DNA of 32,019 nucleotides from Bacteroidota bacterium (GTDB lineage Bacteria; Bacteroidota; Bacteroidia; UKL13-3): NCBI GenBank assembly GCA_947491825.1, contig CANLLM010000024.1, positions 1 to 32,019 of the forward strand, read 5' to 3'. Shown piece by piece: positions 31,599 to 32,019 of this stretch (position 1 is its first letter; each line of letters starts with the position of its first letter). The notes under the pieces were generated by a model. It saw only the letters and a program-made list of their open reading frames with translations, ran no database searches and was not told where the DNA came from. The position numbers and the translations under genes were made by a program.

Positions 31599-32019
31599 AT
31601 GATAACCAAAATAAAAACAATACAATTTGTAAGACTTGTTTTACTGATGGTTATGACTTTTTTAGTTATACAAGACAGTATTGCTTGCAGTGGTTATAAA
31701 ATAACAACCGGCAACAGAACATTTTTTGGAAGTAACCACGATGCTTGGTTTACAACACCTCATATTTGGTTTGAAAACGCAACAAGTGGTAAATACGGTG
31801 CAGCATTTACAGGAGCAAGATTTGACGGAGAAAACGGATATGCCCCGCAATCAGGAATGAATGAAATGGGTCTCACATTTGAAAGACTTGTTGCATACCA
31901 CCCAATTGAGGAAAATTTTGAAAACAGAAAAACTATATCCAACCCGACTAAGTATTTAAAGGACATTCTTCATACTTGCAAAACTATAGAAGAAGTTAAA
32001 GATTATATCAGTAAATACG
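31599..32019 (+). CDS. Secreted Ntn-type amide hydrolase (choloylglycine hydrolase/penicillin acylase family), 5' part
   Basis: Runs off the window, so it is missing from the ORF track; 140 residues are readable. The N-terminal signal sequence MITKIKTIQFVRLVLLMVMT...DSIA is followed by CSGYKI. In linear amide C-N hydrolases of the N-terminal-nucleophile class, processing leaves a catalytic Cys at this point (C30). FGSNHDAWF matches the conserved GxNxD segment, and SGMNEMGLTFERL the GMNExGL motif. A lipoprotein reading of SIAC is possible, but the -3 Ser is a poor lipobox residue. Expected activity is hydrolysis of an amide bond in bile-salt, penicillin-like or N-acyl-homoserine-lactone-like substrates; which one is unknown. 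It lies 67 bp past attC-like site B, so it appears to be cassette cargo. Confidence 0.75.
   Translation, partial: MITKIKTIQFVRLVLLMVMTFLVIQDSIACSGYKITTGNRTFFGSNHDAWFTTPHIWFENATSGKYGAAFTGARFDGENGYAPQSGMNEMGLTFERLVAYHPIEENFENRKTISNPTKYLKDILHTCKTIEEVKDYISKY

Larger units (their letters stand above)
27296..32019 (+). mobile_element. Candidate integron-like cassette array (recombinase plus cassettes)
   Basis: A tyrosine recombinase followed by genes all on the same strand. Two intergenic gaps (29317-29592 and 31378-31598) carry 120-136-bp imperfect inverted repeats with CATAAC/GTTAT outer cores, each lying just 3' of an ORF, as attC sites do. Contents are functionally unrelated: small unknown protein, small lipoprotein, DUF262/HNH nuclease, secreted amide hydrolase. 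The array continues beyond the window. The boundary on the left is taken as the recombinase, but excision has not been shown. Confidence 0.5.

Overview
The window is AT-rich chromosomal DNA from a member of the Bacteroidota. This is supported by TonB-dependent receptors with an N-terminal carboxypeptidase-regulatory-like domain, a DUF4249 lipoprotein beside one of them, a DUF5606 protein, YqgE/AlgH, a fused IcmF mutase, several TAnnTTTG-type -7 promoter boxes and little Shine-Dalgarno signal. Order or family cannot be fixed from the sequence alone. No rRNA, tRNA, IS element or CRISPR array was seen.

Bases 1-27,015 are ordinary core chromosome: class III aminotransferase, a secreted lipoprotein, YqgE, pyridoxamine-phosphate oxidase (vitamin B6), a WecA/TagO-type polyprenyl-phosphate sugar-1-phosphate transferase (start of surface glycan synthesis), RdgB-type nucleotide-pool sanitation with an unknown membrane-free partner, branched-chain aminotransferase, a large TonB receptor, an APC permease, a coiled-coil membrane protein, RmlC-type epimerase with tryptophan 2,3-dioxygenase, a 2OG-Fe(II) oxygenase with IspD, a second TonB receptor with its DUF4249 partner, a DASH-type cryptochrome/photolyase, a YheT-like hydrolase, an ArsC/Spx-like protein, the IcmF fusion mutase, a beta-barrel protein and a DUF5606 protein. 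Genes are tightly packed, and several convergent pairs touch or overlap at their stop codons.

Bases 27,016-32,019 look different and are the accessory part. A GC-richer palindromic island is followed by a tyrosine recombinase with an unusual N-terminal W-rich mini-domain. Downstream, in the same orientation, come a two-gene unit (small unknown protein plus small lipoprotein), a DUF262/HNH (GmrSD-like) nuclease, and the 5' end of a secreted Ntn-type amide hydrolase. Two of the intergenic gaps carry long imperfect inverted repeats of 120-136 bp. Each has a 17/20-matching inner stem and outer CATAAC/GTTAT cores, which is the size and layout of integron attC sites. The recombinase appears to lack the extra segment that defines IntI. 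My main proposal is therefore an integron-like cassette array, possibly served by a non-IntI recombinase, with a defence-type nuclease as one cassette. The architecture is read directly from the sequence; mobility and the link between recombinase and sites are inference.

Start codons were revised from the ORF track where it ran into upstream sequence: the first aminotransferase, pdxH, the unknown gene at 5371, ilvE, the permease, the 2OG oxygenase, YheT, IcmF and the DUF481 protein. The final gene is cut by the window edge and is absent from the ORF track.
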